A stretch of 49,524 nucleotides of DNA from BS750m-G62 sp046483505 (GCA_046483505.1 JAWODB010000196.1:1-49524), one strand, 5' to 3'; counted from the stretch's first letter, positions 1 to 9,179 are shown. Program-made: numbers and translations. Notes: generated by a model from the letters alone, not told the origin.

Positions 1-1156
1 CCTCGCGCGCCTCCGGCGCCACGGGGCTTTCCGGCATGCGGCCGGCCGTATTGACCCGAATGCCGTATTCCATCTGTGGACCGAACCATGTCTTTGAACG
101 GCTCCAGTCCCAAAGCCCCTTCCCCGACGCCTTCCATCGCTCGATCCGCGGTGTCTCCTGAGACTGGACCCCCAACGTGTGCCGAAGGAAACGGCTCATC
201 CACTTCCACGCGCCGAAGCCGAGCGTCCGCGTGACCAGGCTTCGGGCAAGAGGTTTCAGCCGTCCGCGGAAACTCAGCCGGCCGCCGGCCGCCATCAGCC
301 CGTGATCCAGCAGGCAGGACCTCAGGTCGAAGTGCTTGCGGGGATGACAGAATCCGTGGTCGCTCACGATCATGACGGCCGGGTCCGGCCCCATGAGTTC
401 GAGGATGCGGCCCATGACCCGGTCCTGCACCTCCAGGACCTTCAGGACCTCCTCGCGGACGGCCGCCCCGAGTGGCGACTCATATGTCGGCGCGCCGGGC
501 GCCAGAAAGCCGTATGCCGGGTGGCTGATGCGGTCGAGCGTCTCGAGGACGACGTACAGGAAATCCACCGGCTCGCGTTCCAGCAACCACTCGAGCGCCG
601 CCTGACGCTGCTCCAGCGTGTCCCGCAACGCGTGCATCAGCGCCCGGTAGTCCTCCACGCGGGTATAGATCCGGCCGCCGAGTTCCGGCCCGTTGACGTC
701 GTAGTCGGGAAACGCCTCGGCAAACGCCTCCGCGAGCGGCTGCGGCTGCACGGCATGGGGCGCCCCCGGCGGGGCCACGAAGCCGGACACCATGAAACCG
801 TCAACCGGCTCAGCAGGGTACGTCATCGGGACGTTGAAGATGCCCGTCCGGACGCCCGCGGAGTTCAGGGTCTGCCACAGGCGTGGGGCGGCCACGTCCC
901 GGAGGGTGGCGGCCCGGCTCTCGACCGTATCCGGTTCGAGCAGGTGGAAGGAGGTCACGCCGTGCGCGCCCGGGTTGCGGCCCGTGAACATCGTCGGCCA
1001 GGCCGGGCAGGTGTAAGGGGGCACCGTCGAGGTGAGCGTGCCGCTGGCCCCCTGCTCCACCAGACGCTGCAGCACCGGCAATCGGCCGGTGTCCACCATC
1101 GGGCCGAGCATCTCAAACGTCGCCCCGTCCAGGCCCAGCAGCACGAACTTCGACAT
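1..1156 (-). CDS. Alkaline-phosphatase-superfamily hydrolase (type I phosphodiesterase), C-terminus cut by window edge
   Basis: The frame opens at ATG 1156 behind AAGGAG and runs 385 codons to the left edge with no stop, so only the last part is missing. The N-terminus MSKFVLLGLDGATFEML carries the first metal-binding Asp. PPYTCPAWPTMFTG is the segment that holds the nucleophile Thr in type I phosphodiesterases and nucleotide pyrophosphatases. MIVSDHGF supplies the later Asp-His metal ligands, and GIRVNTAGRMPE matches the loop near the family's C-terminus. There is no obvious signal peptide, so it is probably cytoplasmic. Family members cleave phosphodiester or phosphomonoester bonds; the substrate cannot be told. 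It is a paralogue of the gene at 5838-7235, and the two bracket polysaccharide-type genes. Confidence 0.85.
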   Translation of the reverse strand, partial: MSKFVLLGLDGATFEMLGPMVDTGRLPVLQRLVEQGASGTLTSTVPPYTCPAWPTMFTGRNPGAHGVTSFHLLEPDTVESRAATLRDVAAPRLWQTLNSAGVRTGIFNVPMTYPAEPVDGFMVSGFVAPPGAPHAVQPQPLAEAFAEAFPDYDVNGPELGGRIYTRVEDYRALMHALRDTLEQRQAALEWLLEREPVDFLYVVLETLDRISHPAYGFLAPGAPTYESPLGAAVREEVLKVLEVQDRVMGRILELMGPDPAVMIVSDHGFCHPRKHFDLRSCLLDHGLMAAGGRLSFRGRLKPLARSLVTRTLGFGAWKWMSRFLRHTLGVQSQETPRIERWKASGKGLWDWSRSKTWFGPQMEYGIRVNTAGRMPESPVAPEARE

Positions 1157-1383
1157 CGCTCTCCTTTCTCAGGCGCCCCGCCGGCACCGCCTTCTCCACA
1201 GATCGCTTCGGGACCCACGTCGGCGAGGTCGAAAGGCCGGGCCGGGCACAGGCGCCTGACACACGGTAAACCCTGGGACCGGCAAGTCAAGGCCCGTCTG
1301 GATATCGGCTGCGGAAGAGAAGGGAGTCCAGCGATTACCGCGCAGGAGAACCGCCGGGAATACGGGGACAAAACGCCGTCGCT

Positions 1384-2481
1384 CTACCTGTTTCCCCTGC
1401 GGCGGCGCATCAGGGTAACCGCCGTCGCGCCCACGGCAAGAAGCGCCAGCGTGGCGGGTTCGGGGAGCAACGCCCCGTAGATATCGTAGCGGCCCGTGTC
1501 GTCTTTCTGCCGCCAGGCCATGAGGTTGCCGTCTATCGAGGGGAAGGTTTGCCACTTGTCAAGTGCACTGATGACAAACCGTTCACGCGATTCCAGGTCG
1601 TACCCCCAGATGTTGGACCCGCCTGCAATCGTGCCGTCTTCGCCCACGTTGTCGCGCCAGACGACGATGTTTCCGTCGATTTCCGGCATGCGGGATTCAC
1701 CGTCGTGGTCGGAGATGGCCACTTCCTCCAGGGTCACCAGGTTGAGCCCGTAGATATCCTGGTCATGGCCCCGTTCGCCCTCCATCCAGACGACCCAGTC
1801 GCCACTGACCTTCGCGCGTCGCTGGTTGGCCTGTTTGCCCGAGACGAGGAACTCCTGGCCGGTGGCCAGGTTGTAGCCGTAGACGTCGAGTTTCCCGTTC
1901 CGTCCGTCCTGCCACACCACGAGGTTGCCGTCGGCATCGGGTTCGGTCTGATCGCCTGAGGCATCGCAGATGGTCAGCACGTCACCGGTGTCCAGGTTCT
2001 TGCCGCGGATATTCCAGTCGTCCCAGGTGTATGTATCTTGCCAGAAGACGTACTGCCCGTTCGTAGAGGGGTACCTGCGGCCGCCGTGCTCTTCGGAGTA
2101 CACCACGAAGTTCTGCGAGGTTGCCAAATCATAACCCAGGATGTCATCATACAGGGTGGCCCAGACCACCGTGTTGCCGCTGACGCGGACGTCGGTATCC
2201 CTTCCCGGGCCGGTATGAATGGGGATTTCGGTGGCGGTCGGCACGTGGTACCCGTAGATGTCGCCGCACGTCGGGTTCCCGTCCTTTTCCTCTTTCGTCG
2301 GGTAGGGCGGACCCTCCTCGCGCTCATCGTACCAGACGACCCAGTCGCCGCTGACGGCCCCGCCGGTGGTCCACTGCCATCCGTCCTGCGTGCAGATGGG
2401 GAAGACGTCGAAGCCCGCCATCGCGGGAGTCGTACCGAGGCACACCGCTACCATCAGAACAATGCCTGTTTTCAGTCGCAT
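1384..2481 (-). CDS. Secreted TolB-like beta-propeller protein with PEP-CTERM sorting tail
   Basis: 365 residues. A Sec signal (MRLKTGIVLMVAVCLGTTPAMA) precedes six or so repeats of the form DGNxVVWxD...DIYGYDLxT, the pattern of TolB/WD40-like propeller blades. The C-terminus has LPEPATLALLAVGA, a hydrophobic stretch, then RRRRGNR: a classic PEP-CTERM signal, in which the PEP motif and tail are processed by an exosortase. The protein is therefore probably exported and anchored or released at the cell surface. No catalytic residues are recognisable; a binding or structural role is inferred. A sigma70-like promoter lies about 100 bases upstream at 2588-2615. It appears to be a single-gene unit. 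Confidence 0.85.
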   Translation of the reverse strand: MRLKTGIVLMVAVCLGTTPAMAGFDVFPICTQDGWQWTTGGAVSGDWVVWYDEREEGPPYPTKEEKDGNPTCGDIYGYHVPTATEIPIHTGPGRDTDVRVSGNTVVWATLYDDILGYDLATSQNFVVYSEEHGGRRYPSTNGQYVFWQDTYTWDDWNIRGKNLDTGDVLTICDASGDQTEPDADGNLVVWQDGRNGKLDVYGYNLATGQEFLVSGKQANQRRAKVSGDWVVWMEGERGHDQDIYGLNLVTLEEVAISDHDGESRMPEIDGNIVVWRDNVGEDGTIAGGSNIWGYDLESRERFVISALDKWQTFPSIDGNLMAWRQKDDTGRYDIYGALLPEPATLALLAVGATAVTLMRRRRGNR

Positions 2482-2587
2482 AACCCCTCCTCCGTACCGC
2501 TGGGCCGCATCCGTTCCGAACCCGCTCCCCGAGCTCGCGCACGCTCTCTACCAACTAATTGACCGAAGCCCCGGGCGCACACAACAC

Positions 2588-2615
2588 AGTTTACCCCAGA
2601 AATCGGGTTTGTCAA
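2588..2615 (-). promoter_or_regulatory. Predicted sigma70-type promoter for the PEP-CTERM propeller gene
   Basis: On the minus strand a perfect -35 box TTGACA (2615-2610) is followed by a 16-bp spacer and TAAACT (2593-2588, four of six matches to TATAAT). Transcription would begin near 2581 and give a leader of about 100 bases before the ATG at 2481. AT-richer DNA around the -10 stands out in GC-rich surroundings. Confidence 0.5.
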
Positions 2616-2905
2616 GCGCGGGGCGGCGTTTTCGGGGCCGTTCGGGTGTACGGGGAGCAATAGCCTCACTGGTAGGTAAGCGCATACGGGCTGGAACTCC
2701 TCAAAGTGGGCCTGGAGGGAAGCCGGGTCTCTCTTCAGCAGTTGCGCACGAACCTGCCACAAGGCTCGACGCCTGCCGAGAGGGCGCAACGACACCGCAT
2801 TCCTCGGGCGCAGGTCCAACGGCAAGCAGCCGGGTTGCGCACCTCGCGGCCCAGCCCTCAAGGCCGAAAGTCTGCGAGGGCGGGTCTGAGTCAGGTGAAG
2901 GTGCC
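2616..2905. other. Non-coding stretch upstream of the propeller-gene promoter
   Basis: This 290-base stretch lies between the propeller-gene promoter and the sulfotransferase stop. Open frames exist on both strands but lack family motifs, good ribosome sites and a continuation into neighbours. No convincing gene, RNA or repeat was found. Confidence 0.5.
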
Positions 2906-3790
2906 CTACTGCTCCCAGCGCCAATCCACGCCAAGGTACTCGTAAAGCCGCTGGTTGTGCGGTTCGAAAAAGGCTTGGAGTCGTTCACGAACCCCTTGTT
3001 CGGCCTCGGGATACGTCCCAACGTTATGAGGGGCAAAACGCCTGGGCAGCCGGTGCGGTACGCCCAGAAAATCAAGTATCCTCTTATACGCCTCGCCCGG
3101 TTGGGCGAAAAACCACTCGCTCTTCACAACGAGCAGTTGTTCCGGCGGGAAATACGCATGCCAGCGTTTCAGGTGATCCACGTAGATACCCCGCGTCGCA
3201 TAGGTGTAGTGTTGATGGGCATAGCCGTAATACTCCGGATCCCGGCGGCGCCGCTCGTTGTCGGCCTGGAGCCGCTCCTGCTCCCGGTTCAGCGCCTCTT
3301 CCAGCGAGAGAGGCTCATGCCCTTTGCGGACCTCGTGGTAATAGTGAGAGATCGCTCTATCGACGGGGTTTCGAAGCAGCGCGATCAGCCTCGCCCCTGG
3401 AATGAGGGCATGCATCCGCCTCGGCACCGCGGGGTGGCACATATAGTCGGGGCTGGCTTCCCCTGCCAGATACGCACTCCGCCCGCCTCGAACTTTCATC
3501 CGTTTGACGAACACAAGCGGAAAGTGGGACCGGTACCATCGTTCGCCCTTCCCGAAACGCTTGCCGAAAAAGACGGTCTCTTTCCACCACGATGGGGCAA
3601 TCCGGGGATGCTCTGCCAGATATCGGTACAGCGCAGAGGTCCCGGCCTTCTGCGCTCCGATACAAACGAAGTCGGGCAGGACGCGCCATGGCGCCGTCAC
3701 ATAGCGCCAGCCCTCGATGGTACGCCGCACCGGCCTCTTGATGCACTTTGGGACCGGCAGAACGGCCAGCCGTCTCATGAAGGGTTTCAC
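2906..3790 (-). CDS. PAPS-dependent sulfotransferase
   Basis: 294 residues from GTG 3790, chosen because AGGAG lies seven bases upstream; GTG 3796 (overlapping the flippase stop as GTGA) and ATG 3778 are alternatives. Residues 40-52, PDFVCIGAQKAGTS, form the 5'-phosphosulfate-binding loop, and RLIALLRNPVDRAISHYYH is the 3'-phosphate-binding segment, both diagnostic of the Sulfotransfer_1/heparan-type family. The enzyme moves sulfate from PAPS to a hydroxyl or amino group, most often on a carbohydrate. It is translationally coupled to the flippase gene just upstream, so it probably sulfates the saccharide unit that the flippase exports. There is no signal peptide; it should act on the cytoplasmic face. 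Confidence 0.9.
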   Translation of the reverse strand: MKPFMRRLAVLPVPKCIKRPVRRTIEGWRYVTAPWRVLPDFVCIGAQKAGTSALYRYLAEHPRIAPSWWKETVFFGKRFGKGERWYRSHFPLVFVKRMKVRGGRSAYLAGEASPDYMCHPAVPRRMHALIPGARLIALLRNPVDRAISHYYHEVRKGHEPLSLEEALNREQERLQADNERRRRDPEYYGYAHQHYTYATRGIYVDHLKRWHAYFPPEQLLVVKSEWFFAQPGEAYKRILDFLGVPHRLPRRFAPHNVGTYPEAEQGVRERLQAFFEPHNQRLYEYLGVDWRWEQ

Positions 3791-3792
3791 GG

Positions 3793-5412
3793 TCACTCTC
3801 CTGCAGAAAGCCGCTGGTTGGCCGTTGGGTTCTTCCCCTTTCCGCGACTCAGGGCTCGTTTCAGCATGGTCCGCTCGTCGCTGCCGAGTACGCCGAACCA
3901 GGCGGCGGGCACGTACACCAGCCCGGCGACGGCCATCTGCGCCAGCGTCTCGACCAGTGAACCCGGCGTCCAAACCTGCAGGAGCAGCCAACCGGCCGCC
4001 GCCGGGACCAGCCCGGCTATCACCGGGGGAATCACCCCCCGGGCGAACAGCCCCGACCACGTCACGTCCGCTTCGTGTTTCACGCGCAGCGGCAGGTAGA
4101 CGGTGTTCCGCAGCACGGTGGGCGCGAACAGGCCCACGACCACCGCCCACAACCCCCAGTCCGTGAAGACGGCCGCCACGGCCCCCAGGCCGACGCCCAG
4201 CACCGCTGCCACCAGCCGCGTCAACCCGAGACCCCGAATCCGCCCGGTGGCCAGGACCAGGTGCTCCGCCGAGGTCCCGATGACCTGGCCGAACATCATC
4301 CCGACGTACGCGACCATCGCCGGGTACGCCGCCACCATCTCCGCGCCCATCCAGTGCCGCAGAAACGGCTTCCCGTGCGTCACCAGCATTACCAGGGCGG
4401 GGACGGCCATCAGAAGCGAGAACCGGCTGCCCATGTAATACAGCCGGGTCAGTTTCTCCCGCCGGCCGGTCACGGCGTAGCCGGTCGCCACCGGGCGAAG
4501 CGTCATGCTCAGGCCGGTCACGATGCGATTCAGGTAGTTGCCCACCATGTGGGGCACCGCGTACAGGCCCGCCGCCGCGGAGCCGAGCGTGGCGCTGACC
4601 AAAGGCATCCCCGCCTGAGCCAGGCTCTGCTGAGACACCTGGTTCACCGCCACCCACGCCCCGAAGCCGAAGAGTTCCCGGGCCGCCCCCTTCTTCACTC
4701 GCTTGAACCGCATCACGAGTTCCGGCAACACTTTGTGGACCATCAGCACGAGCACAAGGCATCCGACGCACGCCGCCGCCGCCATGCTGGCACCCAGCGC
4801 CTCGAGTCGCACCCAGCCCAACTCGAAACACACGACCACGAAGACGACCTTCAGCACCCCTTCGCTGATAAACCCGACGTTGGCGAGGTCGTATCGCTGC
4901 CGGGCCTGGAGCAACCCCCGGTACAGGATACCCAGGATGTGAAACCCGCCGGACAACGCCGTCAACTGAAACATGGTGGCCGCGGCCGGTCGCAGTTCCA
5001 CGGGGACCTTCAACACCCCCAGGAGGAAGAACGACGCCAACACCACCAGCCCTACGCCCAGCCCCCCCGCCCCCAGGAGGAACGTGCGCGCGACGGACAT
5101 GGTCTCCGACAGCCGCTTCCAGTCGCGCGAGGCGATGCTCTCGCTCGCCAACCTCACCACCGACCCGGCCATGCCGAGCGAGAGGTACGTGACCCACATC
5201 GACAGGGACACCCCCAGGCGGTACACGCCGAAGGGCTCTTTCCCGCCGATCCGGCCGAACACGTACGACAGGAGGTACATGTTCAGGAGAACGCGGGCAC
5301 CGATCGCGACCCAGTTGGAAACCGCGTTGATCGCTACGCGTCGGGAAGTCGACGGTTTCTTCGTATCGGGATGGGTGCTGCCCGGGGCAGCGGTATTCTC
5401 GGAACGGCTCAC
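3793..5412 (-). CDS. Wzx/MurJ-like polysaccharide flippase
   Basis: 539 residues from GTG 5412 with AAAGG about ten bases upstream. Twelve to fourteen hydrophobic segments run through the protein, beginning with an amphipathic stretch at about residues 25-60 and ending in a basic cytoplasmic tail. Length, topology and the early SNWVAIGARVLLNMYLLSYV segment match polysaccharide-biosynthesis flippases of the MOP superfamily. These move lipid-linked oligosaccharides across the inner membrane. Its stop overlaps or abuts the sulfotransferase start, so the two form an operon. Base composition is a little less GC-rich than the core genes further right, which is common for surface-polysaccharide loci. 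Confidence 0.85.
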   Translation of the reverse strand: MSRSENTAAPGSTHPDTKKPSTSRRVAINAVSNWVAIGARVLLNMYLLSYVFGRIGGKEPFGVYRLGVSLSMWVTYLSLGMAGSVVRLASESIASRDWKRLSETMSVARTFLLGAGGLGVGLVVLASFFLLGVLKVPVELRPAAATMFQLTALSGGFHILGILYRGLLQARQRYDLANVGFISEGVLKVVFVVVCFELGWVRLEALGASMAAAACVGCLVLVLMVHKVLPELVMRFKRVKKGAARELFGFGAWVAVNQVSQQSLAQAGMPLVSATLGSAAAGLYAVPHMVGNYLNRIVTGLSMTLRPVATGYAVTGRREKLTRLYYMGSRFSLLMAVPALVMLVTHGKPFLRHWMGAEMVAAYPAMVAYVGMMFGQVIGTSAEHLVLATGRIRGLGLTRLVAAVLGVGLGAVAAVFTDWGLWAVVVGLFAPTVLRNTVYLPLRVKHEADVTWSGLFARGVIPPVIAGLVPAAAGWLLLQVWTPGSLVETLAQMAVAGLVYVPAAWFGVLGSDERTMLKRALSRGKGKNPTANQRLSAGE

Positions 5413-5837
5413 ACTCGGAGACCTTTCAAAGACCGGTGTCCCCGGCGCCCTCGTCGGGGTCGCCGTCGGTCTTCAGATCGCATCCATCGGTCTGCCGGGA
5501 GTGGCGGACGTGGTTCCTGCGCCGCTGCCCCCGATCACGGCCACGGTCGTCATGGGGCACGCCCTCCGGCTGGCCCGCGGCACAAAGCCACCGGCCTGCC
5601 CGAACGCCGGTGCGGGCAGGCCCATGTACCCTCTCGGCGGTTCCACCGTCCCCGGTGCACCGAAAAACGAGTGGAAACGCGCCGTTCCACGGCCGATACT
5701 GAGGGCGGATTGTACCTGCGGCCGTGGTCGGCTGTCAACGGACGCTGGAAGGGCGTCGCGCCGGCGTTTCCGTCCGCCACTGGCCGCGGGCGTGCTATGT
5801 CGTCCGAGCGATCCGATGGGTTCCGGGAGGTGCCTTC
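5413..5837. other. Divergent intergenic region with no gene recognised
   Basis: This 425-base region separates the minus-strand flippase from the plus-strand phosphodiesterase and should hold both promoters, but no good -35/-10 pair was found. A 26-codon minus-strand frame at 5476-5553 reads TTVAVIGGSGAG, which resembles a dinucleotide-binding start, then stops; it is probably chance or a relic. Confidence 0.45.
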
Positions 5838-7235
5838 GTGTCCAATACACGCAAAGTGGCTGTCATCGGCTGGGACTGTGCCACGCCCCAACTCGTCTTC
5901 GGGCCGCATCTGGCGGCGATGCCGAACCTGAAAGGGCTGATCGACCGCGGCGTCTACGCCCGGATGCGGAGCAGCGACCCGCCCATCACGGTGCCCGCCT
6001 GGACGAGCATGATGACGGGCGTCGACGCCGGCCGACTCGGCTTCTACGGCTTCCGCAACCGCAAGGATTACACGTACGAGGGGCTGGCGTTTGCCACCAG
6101 CCTGGCGATCAAGCGCGACCGGGTGTGGGAACGCCTCGGCAAAGAGGGCCTGCGGAGCATTGTCCTCGGCGTGCCTCAGACGTATCCGCCGAAGCCGTTC
6201 AACGGGGACCTCGTCACCAGTTTCCTCACGCCGAGCACCGACAGCCAGTACACGCATCCGCCGGAACTGAAGGAAGAAATCGGCCGCCTCCTAGGCGACG
6301 AAACCTACATGCTCGACGTGGAAGGCTTCCGCACCGACGACAAGCAGTACATCCTGGACCAGTGTTACCGGATGGCCGACCAGCGGGTCCGCGTGGCCGA
6401 GCACCTCCTGGCCCACCACCCGTGGGACTTCTTCATGATGGTCGAGATGGGCCCCGACCGCATCTACCACGGCCTGTGGTCGTACACCGACCCGACGCAT
6501 CACCGGTACGAGCCGGGCAACCCGTACGAGTCCGCCGTCCGCGACTACCACGCGTACCTGGACAAGTGCCTCGGCCGTGTCCTGAAGGCCGTGGGCGACG
6601 ACACGGTCGTCTTCATCGTCAGCGACCACGGGGCCAAGGGGATGGCCGGCGGCATCTGCATCAACGACTGGCTCATCGAGAACGGCTGGCTGACGCTGGA
6701 GGAAATGCCGAGCGAACCCACGCCGCTCAGGAAATGCCGGGTGGACTGGCCCCGTACGCGCGCCTGGGGCGAGGGCGGCTACTACGCCCGCATCTTCATG
6801 AACGTCGAGGGACGCGAGCCACAGGGTACCGTCCCGGCCGCCGACTACGAGTCCGTCCGCGACGAACTGGCCGCCGCCCTGGCCGCCATCCCTGACCATG
6901 AGGGGAACCCCATCGGCACGAAGGTCTTGAAGCCACAGGACCTGTACGCGGAGATAAACGGCATCGCGCCGGACCTCATCGTCTATTGGGGCGACCTGGA
7001 CTGGCGGAGCGTCGGCCAGGTGGGCATGGGCACCATCCATACCTTCGAAAACGATACCGGTCCCGACGACGCCAACCACGATTACCACGGCATCTTCGTC
7101 ATGGCCGATCCCGCGCGGCCCGGCGGCGGCCGGGACATCGGCCCGGTGCATCTGATGGACGTGGCCCCGACCATCCTGGACCTCTACGGCCTGGAGCCGG
7201 AGGCGGACGTCCAGGGCAAACGCATCGCGTATTGA
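5838..7235 (+). CDS. Alkaline-phosphatase-superfamily hydrolase (type I phosphodiesterase/nucleotide pyrophosphatase)
   Basis: 465 residues from GTG 5838, chosen because GGGAGG ends seven bases upstream and because family homology starts at once (VSNTRKVAVIGWDCATPQL). Conserved elements in order: metal-binding Asp in VIGWDCAT; nucleophile segment PPITVPAWTSMMTG; MMVEMGPDRIYHGLW; VVFIVSDHGAKGM with Asp-His ligands; and NHDYHGIFVMA near the C-terminus with the last His. This full set suggests an active zinc- or iron-dependent hydrolase. The close paralogue at 1-1156 and the flippase, sulfotransferase and UDP-sugar dehydrogenase neighbours suggest work on a phosphorylated or nucleotide-linked sugar, though the substrate is not determined. 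No signal peptide. Confidence 0.88.
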   Translation: MSNTRKVAVIGWDCATPQLVFGPHLAAMPNLKGLIDRGVYARMRSSDPPITVPAWTSMMTGVDAGRLGFYGFRNRKDYTYEGLAFATSLAIKRDRVWERLGKEGLRSIVLGVPQTYPPKPFNGDLVTSFLTPSTDSQYTHPPELKEEIGRLLGDETYMLDVEGFRTDDKQYILDQCYRMADQRVRVAEHLLAHHPWDFFMMVEMGPDRIYHGLWSYTDPTHHRYEPGNPYESAVRDYHAYLDKCLGRVLKAVGDDTVVFIVSDHGAKGMAGGICINDWLIENGWLTLEEMPSEPTPLRKCRVDWPRTRAWGEGGYYARIFMNVEGREPQGTVPAADYESVRDELAAALAAIPDHEGNPIGTKVLKPQDLYAEINGIAPDLIVYWGDLDWRSVGQVGMGTIHTFENDTGPDDANHDYHGIFVMADPARPGGGRDIGPVHLMDVAPTILDLYGLEPEADVQGKRIAY

Positions 7236-7269
7236 GCCGTGAGTGAAGCGCGGTGGGTCCGCGGATATC

Positions 7270-7297
7270 GCGCGGCGGGTGCGGAGACCCGCCGCGC
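7270..7297. repeat. Short-loop hairpin element (family C)
   Basis: An 11-bp perfect stem GCGCGGCGGGT/ACCCGCCGCGC encloses the loop GCGGAG. It is one of at least nine well-formed copies in this window and lies just after the phosphodiesterase stop, where it could also act as a terminator-like structure. Confidence 0.85.
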
Positions 7298-7321
7298 CGA
7301 ACGACTGGAGTAAAGTGAAGA

Positions 7322-7422
7322 TGTCATTCTGAGGCCTCGCTTTCAAGGCCGAAGAATCTCGCCGTGCCAGTGGCATCAAGGCGAGATTCTTCGTCGCGGC
7401 TCCGCCGCTCCTCAGAATGACA
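7322..7422. repeat. Nested palindromic element (family A), intergenic copy
   Basis: Outer arms TGTCATTCTGAG (7322-7333) and CTCAGAATGACA (7411-7422) are perfect inverted repeats. Inside them GAAGAATCTCGCC (7351-7363) pairs with GGCGAGATTCTTC (7380-7392). Relatives lie at 19964-20084 and inside tilS at 26362-26506. The element ends 19 bases before the dehydrogenase start, so it also falls in that gene's leader. Confidence 0.85.
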
Positions 7423-7441
7423 GCCTTGAAGGAATCGCTAT

Positions 7442-8773
7442 ATGAATGACCTGATCGACCGCATCGAACGCCGCGAGGCCGTCGTCGGTATCGTGGGCAT
7501 GGGCTACGTGGGGCTGCCGCTCGCCCACGCGTTCTGCGAATGCGGTTTTCGCGTCCTGGGCTTCGACATCGACGGCGAGAAGGTCGACGCCCTCCAGGCC
7601 GGCCGCTCGTACATCAAGCACATCCCGTCGGAGCGCATCGGCGAGATGCGCGAGGGCGACCGTTTCGCCGCCACCACCGACTTTGCGCGCCTCGGCGAAG
7701 CCGACGCCATCCTCATCTGCGTGCCCACGCCGCTGACCGAGACGCGGGAGCCGGACCTGGCGTACCTCGAGCGCACCGGCGAACAGATGCAGCCGCACCT
7801 TCGCCCCGGACAACTCGTCGTCCTCGAAAGCACCACGTACCCCGGCACGACGCGCGACGTACTCCGGCCGATCCTGGAGCGAGGCGGCCTGGTGGCCGGC
7901 AAGGATTTCCTGCTCGCCTTCAGTCCGGAACGCGAGGATCCCGGAAACCCGCAGTTCACCGCGCGCACCATCCCGAAGGTGGTGGGCGGCCTGGACGACG
8001 CCAGCCGCGACGCCGCCTGCGCCCTGTACGGCGCGTGCGTCGAGCGGGTCGTGCCCGTCGGCAGTCTGGAGGTGGCCGAAGCCACCAAACTGACCGAGAA
8101 CATCTACCGGGCCGTCAACATCGCCCTCGTCAACGAACTGAAGGTCATCTACGGCCGCATGGGCATCGACGTGTGGGAGGTGCTCGACGCCGCCGGCACC
8201 AAACCGTTCGGCTTCGGCAAACGCGAAAACAAGACGTTCTTTACGCCGGGGCCCGGCCTGGGCGGTCACTGCATCCCCATCGACCCGTTCTACCTGACGT
8301 GGAAGGCCCGCGAGTTCGGCGTCGCCACGCGGTTCATCGAACTGGCCGGCGAGATCAACACCTCCATGCCGGACTTCGTCGTCCAGGCCCTGATGGTGGC
8401 CCTGAACGAGCGCGGCAAAGCCGTGAAGGGCGCCAAGGTGCTCGTGCTGGGCCTCGCGTACAAGCCGGACGTGGACGACCTGCGCGAGAGCCCGTCCATC
8501 GTCCTGATCGAGAAACTCCGGGCCCTCGGGGCCGACGTGGCGTACAACGACCTGCATATCCCACGGACGTGGAAGCAGCGCCGGCACGATCTGCAGATGG
8601 AAAGCGTCCCCCTGACCGAGGAGACGCTGGCCGCCCAGGACGCCGTCCTCATCTCCACGAACCACAGCGACTACGACTACGCGTGGATCGTGGCCCACAG
8701 CGCGCTCGTCGTCGACACGCGGAACGCCACGGCCGAGGTGACCGACGGGCGAGAGCGGATCGTCAAGGCGTAG
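7442..8773 (+). CDS. UDP-N-acetylglucosamine/mannosamine 6-dehydrogenase (WbpA/TviB type)
   Basis: 443 residues from ATG 7442 with AAGGA eight bases upstream. The N-terminal Rossmann motif VGIVGMGYVGLPLA (residues 15-28) binds NAD. AFSPEREDPGNP is the signature of the UDP-HexNAc branch of nucleotide-sugar dehydrogenases, and GPGLGGHCIPIDP holds the catalytic Cys277. The C-terminal domain (VLVLGLAYKPDVDDLRESP) is the usual UDP-binding domain. The enzyme oxidises C6 of a UDP-HexNAc twice to give the uronic acid, a precursor for acidic surface polysaccharides, which fits the flippase and sulfotransferase nearby. Exact substrate (GlcNAc, GalNAc or ManNAc) is not resolved. Confidence 0.92.
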   Translation: MNDLIDRIERREAVVGIVGMGYVGLPLAHAFCECGFRVLGFDIDGEKVDALQAGRSYIKHIPSERIGEMREGDRFAATTDFARLGEADAILICVPTPLTETREPDLAYLERTGEQMQPHLRPGQLVVLESTTYPGTTRDVLRPILERGGLVAGKDFLLAFSPEREDPGNPQFTARTIPKVVGGLDDASRDAACALYGACVERVVPVGSLEVAEATKLTENIYRAVNIALVNELKVIYGRMGIDVWEVLDAAGTKPFGFGKRENKTFFTPGPGLGGHCIPIDPFYLTWKAREFGVATRFIELAGEINTSMPDFVVQALMVALNERGKAVKGAKVLVLGLAYKPDVDDLRESPSIVLIEKLRALGADVAYNDLHIPRTWKQRRHDLQMESVPLTEETLAAQDAVLISTNHSDYDYAWIVAHSALVVDTRNATAEVTDGRERIVKA

Positions 8774-9165
8774 GAGATGACGCCCGGCGTCCGTCCCCGC
8801 CGTCGGCCCGCACTCCTCCGGCCCGCCTCCGGCGCCGCACGACCAGGCCCAACCCGCCCGCGGCCATCAGGAGCAGGGACGCCGGTTCCGGCGTCAGCGT
8901 CGTCGCGCCCAGGTTCACGCCATCCAGGATGAGTTGACGAACCACGACCACGTTCGCGCCGCCACGGTCTCAGCCACGGTCACTGTCCCCCCGCCGCTCG
9001 TGTCGTCGAAGCGGGCGTCGTCGCCCTGCCAGAAGGTGCGCGGGCTGCCGGCGTCGGCCCAGTTGGCGGCCCCGGCCACGTTCCAGGCGTTGCCCGCGGC
9101 GGCGGTCCAGACGAGGCTCGCCTGCCCGTCCCAGCGGGGGTCGAAGCCCGGGTCGGTGGCAAGAC
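8763..9165 (-). pseudogene. Remnant of a PEP-CTERM/autotransporter-repeat surface protein
   Basis: One minus frame reads LVWTAAAGNAWNVAGAANW followed by GDDARFDDTSGGGTVTVAE, the pattern of an autotransporter-associated beta-strand repeat. Near 8960 the sense jumps by one base to another frame that reads VVVRQLILDGVNLG and then LTPEPASLLLMAAGG plus RRRRR, a PEP-CTERM tail, and stops at 8763 inside the end of the dehydrogenase gene. The N-terminal part is absent: sequence homologous to the protein ends near 9165, where an integrase fragment in the opposite direction begins. A frameshifted, truncated gene, apparently cut by the rearrangement that brought in the integrase. Confidence 0.65.
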
Positions 9166-9179
9166 CGCCGGCCGCCCCC

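Noticed and set aside
179..1480. 433-codon plus-strand open frame
   Set aside because: Antisense to the phosphodiesterase with its conserved motifs and then to the PEP-CTERM gene; no family motif; Arg/Pro/His-rich as expected from reading GC-rich genes backwards.
5473..5553. Short minus frame with AVIGGSGAG resembling a Rossmann start
   Set aside because: Stops after 26 codons, no continuation in other frames, no ribosome site; probably chance.
4075..6895. Two long plus-strand open frames of over 600 codons
   Set aside because: They are antisense to the flippase or out of frame with the phosphodiesterase, rich in His/Arg/Pro, and carry no domain.
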